The position numbers and the translations under genes are program-made. A stretch of DNA of 64,000 nucleotides, from contig CP111160.1 of the NCBI GenBank assembly GCA_026367775.1, positions 1,712,454 to 1,776,453 on the forward strand. The letters run 5' to 3'. Within the stretch, counting starts at the first letter, position 1; every line of letters begins with the position of its first letter. Below the pieces are notes generated by a model, which saw only the letters and a list, made by a program, of their open reading frames with translations, made no database searches and was not told where the DNA came from. Below, piece after piece: positions 59,600 through 64,000 of the stretch. Source of the stretch: Exserohilum rostratum. Taxonomy: Eukaryota; Ascomycota; Dothideomycetes; Pleosporales; Pleosporaceae.

Positions 59600-60467
59600 G
59601 TAGATAGCTAGTATATAGAATATAATTAATTAGCTTTTAAGTTTATTAATAGCTATCTTAAATAAAAAGAAGTCTATTATAAAGCTTAAGGTAGTAGTAT
59701 CTAAGAAGTTTAATAGAACCTATACTAAATTATAGATATTTCTTACTAATATTAATTTATACTATAAGTATAATAGAGTACTAATGAATTAAGATAAGAT
59801 TCTTATACTAAGTATCTATATAAAAAGTAGAGTAGCTAAGTAGATAGAACTCTATATTAAGAACTATAAGAAGCTATACTCTATAGAGTAATAACCTTAG
59901 TATATAAAGGATTATATTTAATAAAGAGCTAAATATCTAAGCTTTATAGCTATCTATATACTATACTAGTTACCTAAGTAATAATTAGGCTAATAAGGCG
60001 TTACGCTTAAGAGCTACTTAGACTATATATATAGAATCTAGATACTCTAAGTAGTACTTAGATTCTATAAGTTAATATAAGATTCTAATAGAAAGTAAAG
60101 TTAGAAGAGCACTAGCTTATTATAATACTCTTCTATAAGAGAGTTCTTTAGAAAGTTATCTTAGTGCCTCTCTTTTCTTATATCTTACTTAGGTGTTTCT
60201 CTAAAAGCTATTTAGAAGATATTCTTTCTAATTTTATTAATCTTTTACAATCTACTTCTATTAGTCTAAAGTAGTAGTATTATTTAGATTAGCTACTAGT
60301 TTAAGTGTTATTTAGTAGAACCTTTTCTATTTTACTTTATAGAATAATTTATATCTTTACTTATAATAGTATACTTCTTCTATAATAATATTCTCTATCT
60401 TCTATTTATATTCTTTATTACTCTATAGTAGCTATAGTTAGAAGTTATTATAAGCTTAGCTTAGTAG
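59600..60467 (+). pseudogene. Gypsy gag remnant
   Basis: Plus-strand reading, ignoring stops, gives KKFNRTYTKLQIFLTNINLY near 59700-59760 and VAKQIELYIKNYKKLYSI near 59830-59880, the layout of gypsy Gag (FxGxxxKLxxFLxQxxxY ... AxxWxxPYL). Heavily RIP-mutated. Its element could not be delimited. Confidence 0.5.
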
Positions 60468-61190
60468 TGTTATATAGAGTTTAGCTATACTTCTCTAATC
60501 TTAGTCTAGGTTAGAGTAAGTAGACCTATACTATAGTCTATAAGATTATTTTATAAATACTATATAGAAAATAATTATAGAGTTTAACTAAAAAGTAAAT
60601 AATTAATTCTATACTATAATAGAATAATAAGTATTAATATATATAAAAGATAAACTATTCTAAGTTAACTATAATAAGTATAATAATAAAATTAATATAT
60701 TCTTATACTTATTATTTTAAGTTCTATTCTTCTTTACCTTCTACTAAGATAGAAAGTTTAGAAGAACTATAGCCTCTATTATATAGAGTTAGGCTATACT
60801 TCTTTTTACTTAGTTTAGGTTAGAGTAAGTGGACTTAAGCAGTAAGCTATATAATAATCTTAGTATATTATATAGAAAATAATTATAGAATCTAACTTAA
60901 AGAGTAAATAATAAATTCTATACTAAGATAAAATAACTAGTATTAATTTATATAAGAGATAAACTATTTTAAGTTAACTATAATAAGTAATAATAATAAA
61001 ATCTAATATATTCTTATACTTATTATTTCTAGTTCTAATATTTAATCTATCTTATCTTAGTAGAATATTCAAAATAGCGCTACTTTCTCTTTATACGCTA
61101 CTATTCTATATAGCTAGCTTTAATAGAATAGTATATTATATAATCTATACACTTTATATTAGTTACTTTCTATATATTCTTTATTATTTT
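60468..61190 (+). repeat. Two tandem partial gypsy LTRs
   Basis: LTR-like copies start at 60468 (TGTTATATAGAGTTTAGC) and at 60777 (TATTATATAGAGTTAGGC) and run in parallel for about 290 bp, so the first is truncated by the second. They are related to but distinct from the 493-bp LTRs at 20622 and 27410. Confidence 0.65.
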
Positions 61191-61988
61191 TATTTTCTTT
61201 AGGCTAATTTAATAATTTTTTAGAGAGACTTATTAAGAGAAATTCTTTCTATTTATTTATAATATTAGCTCTCTTTCAAAGCTATTATCTTAATACCTTA
61301 AAATATTATTTTTTTATACTATCTATTAAAACTTTAGTAATATATAAGGTTATTAAGCTCTAGGCTATTATTAATATTCTTTAACGCTAGCCTTTCTAAC
61401 TATACTTAAGATCTTATCTTCTTATACTTATATTTACACTTTAATATTAAATAAAAAGTACTATACTTATACTTATTATATAGTATAGTAGAGGATTAAA
61501 ATAACTTTTTATTATTATTCTTACTATAAGAGAAATAAACTTTATTATTATATAAATATTATAACTAGCTATTATACTAGTTATATTTCTATAAAAGCTA
61601 AGTATAGCTTATTTATTTCTAAAATAGAGTAGAAAAAAGTATAGTAAGAGTGTAAGTAGAAAGAACTTAAAGTTACTTATACTAAGAAGAATACTATACG
61701 TCTCTATTATAAACTTTAAGAGATAAAATTTTATAAGTTTTTTTTTTAACTTATTATAATTTTACTATTTTTAAGTTCTAGAATTATATAAAAGAGAAAG
61801 CTAAAAGAAGCTTTATCTCTAGTATAAGCTTACTATTAACTAAACTATTACTATCTAGACTTTTAGCTAACTTAGGCTAGTTATAAGCTAAATCTTCTTC
61901 TTTTAATCTTTTATTTCTTAACTTTTTTTTATTTTATAAGAGTTTTAATCTTACTTCTTTAGATACTTTTAATAGTACTTATATACTA

Positions 61989-62722
61989 GTTATTAAAGAA
62001 TAAGCTACTAGCTATTCTCTATTAGATCTATTAGGTATATCTAATTTATTAGATTAGATACTAGCTAAGTAATATTAGATTTACTAGATCTATAAGATTT
62101 AATAGTATTACTAGAAGCTATTTTACTTTAATATCTACTTAAGATTAATATATTAATATCTATAATAAGACTATTAATATAGATTAGATATTAATAGTGT
62201 GATAGCGTAGGTAAGATAGGTTAGATCTATAAAGAACGTAGGATTACTTAGAGGTATATAGAAGTGTGTAAGATTATAAAGAGCCTAGATTTAATAAGCT
62301 ACCTATAGGCCTTCTATAAAAGGATATTAAAGAGCTATAAAGCTATCTATAGGAACTACCTTAATAAATATCTATCTTAGTTGGGTCTAAGTTAGATCTA
62401 ACCTCTCTAGGCTAGACTATAGCGTAAGTAGTAAGCCCTCCTATTAAACTAGTAGATAGTTATTCTAGTCTAGCTCTAGGGTAGCTCTAATACTTAGTAG
62501 AGCTATAATATTATTATAAATAGTACTATAAAATCTTCTAGTCTATCTAGACTTAAGTATTTAAGAAAGCTATAGTTAAGTAGATAGACTAAAGTAGATA
62601 TAATAATCCTAACTCTATTAATCTCTATTATCTCTCTCTCTCTTTCTAGCTCTATACTACTTAATCTTCTCTCTTTACTTCTACTATCTATAGCTAGAAT
62701 CTATCTCTATTAGATTCTAATA
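61989..62722 (+). mobile_element. Copia solo LTR with CTAGT target duplication, itself interrupted
   Basis: LTR ends TATTAAAGAATAAG (TGTTGGAGAATAAG unmutated) and TTCTAATA, flanked by CTAGT at 61984-61988 and 62723-62727. An insertion at 62198-62518 splits it; without it and its duplicated 5-mer the LTR is 408 bp. Confidence 0.88.
62198..62518 (+). mobile_element. Unclassified 321-bp solo LTR nested in the Copia LTR
   Basis: Flanked by the 5-mer AATAG on both sides (62193-62197 and 62519-62523). It starts TGTGATAG and ends TATTATA. If the end was TATCACA before two CA-to-TA RIP changes, the termini are perfect inverted TG..CA ends. It is unlike the other LTRs in the window. Confidence 0.65.
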
Positions 62723-63625
62723 CTAGTAACTTACTTTTTATTAGATTTCTTTTAAGTTCTTAAGTATTATAGCTCTTAAGCTATCTCTTTTACTTAACTA
62801 AGTACTTTTACTAACTTCTAAACTTCTATAGATCTATAATTTCTATAACTTTATACTTCTTATTTTTAAAATATATATTTATTTCTAGCTTAGTATCTAG
62901 AAGTACTAGTTCTAAGAGTTTCTTATAAAAAATTAAGTAAATTCTTATACTTTATAAGAGTTTTAGCTTATAATTTACTTCTTTAATTTTCTTTAGAATT
63001 TTACATAGTTTTACTTAGAAGTTATCTAATTTTCTATATAGTTATTTAGTTTTTAAGTTTTAGCTTAATTATGAAACTTTATCTCTTTCCTTAAAAGTTA
63101 GTTTTTTGATTTTTTACTTATTTATAGCCTTAAATACTATAAGATTCTATTAAGCTATATACTTACTTAATTATTTATATAATTTTTATATAGGATATAC
63201 TTTATCTCTTATACTTAGTATAATACTCTTAATATCTTTTAGGTTCTAATAAGTAATTAGCTTATACTTATAGTTTACGTAGTATAGTAATATCTTTATT
63301 ATAGCTAACTTTAAGCTATTATAAACTAATTAAGCTATTAGTAAGTACTTTATTTAGTTATTTTATAGCTTATTAGTATATATCTATAAGTACTATTCTA
63401 AAGTTTAGATTATTTATTCAATCTAGCTATTTATTTCTAGCTAAAAGCTAGTTAATAGTTTCTTTTAAGTTCTTAATTCTACTAAGAATATACTCTTATA
63501 CTTAGATATAAATAGCTTATCTCTATCTATTATAAACTCTTTAAGTATTCTATACTCTATTATTAATACCTTAGTAGCTTTATATATATCTTTCTACTAT
63601 GATTATTTTCTTTATTAGTAATATA

Positions 63626-63864
63626 CCTTATAGGTTCGTGTTATATAGAGGTTTATATTATACTTTTACTAAGACTCTATTAAAACTACTATATTATAGC
63701 CTAAAATAGCCTACTCTAGACTTATATAGTATAATAGAATATAAAATATTATTTTTAGTCTACTTCTACTATATCGTTACACTTTTACGTATTATACTTA
63801 GTTCTATTATACTATCTATACTATTATTAAGATATATTACCTACTTTAGCGTATACTTACTTTT
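63626..63864. other. Telomere-adjacent A+T-rich unique stretch
   Basis: About 240 bp between the broken gypsy fragment and the first TTAGGG. It starts with an LTR-like GTGTTATATAGAGG near 63640. No open frame, no helicase-like sequence, no tandem repeat. Confidence 0.5.
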
Positions 63865-64000
63865 TTAGGGTTAGGGTTAGGGCTAGGGTTAGGGTTAGGG
63901 TTAGGGTTAGGGTTAGGGTTAGGGTTAGGGTTAGGGTTAGGGTTAGGGTTAGGGTTAGGGTTAGGGTTAGGGTTAGGGTTAGGGTTAGGGTTAGGGTTAG
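63865..64000 (+). repeat. Telomere, (TTAGGG)n
   Basis: 136 bp of TTAGGG, 22 full units plus TTAG, with a single variant unit CTAGGG at 63883-63888. The G-rich strand runs 5' to 3' towards the window end, as at a right chromosome end. Confidence 0.99.

Larger units (their letters stand above)
61191..63625 (-). mobile_element. Gypsy fragment (3' pol region), RIP-mutated
   Basis: Runs parallel to 21115-22735, i.e. the 3' part of minus-strand gypsy pol into the integrase, and breaks off at about 63625. The family matches 9840-9899 around 62728-62790. It is interrupted by a Copia solo LTR at 61989-62722. Confidence 0.75.

Noticed and set aside
63626..63864. Subtelomeric RecQ-type helicase or telomere-linked gene
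   Set aside because: The stretch is too short and has no open frame or helicase motif.

Overview
The window is the right end of a filamentous-ascomycete chromosome. It finishes in about 22.7 copies of the fungal telomere repeat TTAGGG (63865-64000). The genes have many short introns (44-87 bp; GT..AG with CTAAC/CTGAC-like branch sites), and the repeats are soaked in C-to-T and G-to-A changes of the RIP type, giving TpA-rich DNA with stops in every frame. Gene families (PTH11-like receptors with a CFEM domain, fungal tannase, UstYa/DUF3328) fit Pezizomycotina. Dothideomycetes/Pleosporales is my inference, not something proven here.

Layout. 1-28579 is a nest of transposable elements: a comparatively well preserved Ty3/gypsy chromovirus on the minus strand (1-6407), a strongly mutated gypsy fragment (about 6990-9899), two head-to-tail Copia copies (9900-15611 and 15612-20325, the second holding a fresh solo LTR), and a pogo/Fot1-type DNA transposon (20326-28579) split by a gypsy element with both LTRs and a perfect 5-bp target duplication (20622-27902). 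28582-37044 is gene island 1: a small secreted Cys-rich protein, a hypothetical gene with an apparent frameshift, decayed genes, a six-exon CFEM/PTH11 receptor gene and a hypothetical gene. 37047-38904 is a second pogo/Fot1-type transposon with 62-bp terminal inverted repeats. 38907 to about 58140 is gene island 2: an NmrA-like reductase, membrane-protein and acetyltransferase remnants, a seven-exon PTH11-like receptor gene, a secreted tannase/feruloyl esterase, an HsbA-like secreted protein, a small conserved fungal protein, a WSC-domain remnant, and then the most interesting locus. About 58190-63864 is another nest of LTR pieces running to the telomere.

The key locus is 53605-58104. A 139-residue secreted precursor (55345-55824) carries three near-identical copies of a 14-residue unit (QFIPVYCTNNPAGC and variants) at an exact 46-residue period. 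Each copy is preceded by a Lys-Arg site and by X-Ala/X-Pro dipeptides, and the last ends exactly at the C-terminus. It is flanked by two intact UstYa-family genes, one divergent (53605-54587) and one downstream (57144-58104). This is the organisation of a fungal ribosomally made, kexin-processed, UstYa-modified peptide (RiPP) cluster, about 5.8 kb from the telomere, with a core I do not recognise.

As a whole the islands hold sensing (two PTH11-like receptors), secreted (tannase, HsbA-like, Cys-rich protein) and secondary-metabolite (RiPP, NmrA) functions, typical of a fast-evolving accessory subtelomere. Exon structures were derived by hand from reading frames, splice consensus and family conservation; every exon set described as complete sums to an open frame.
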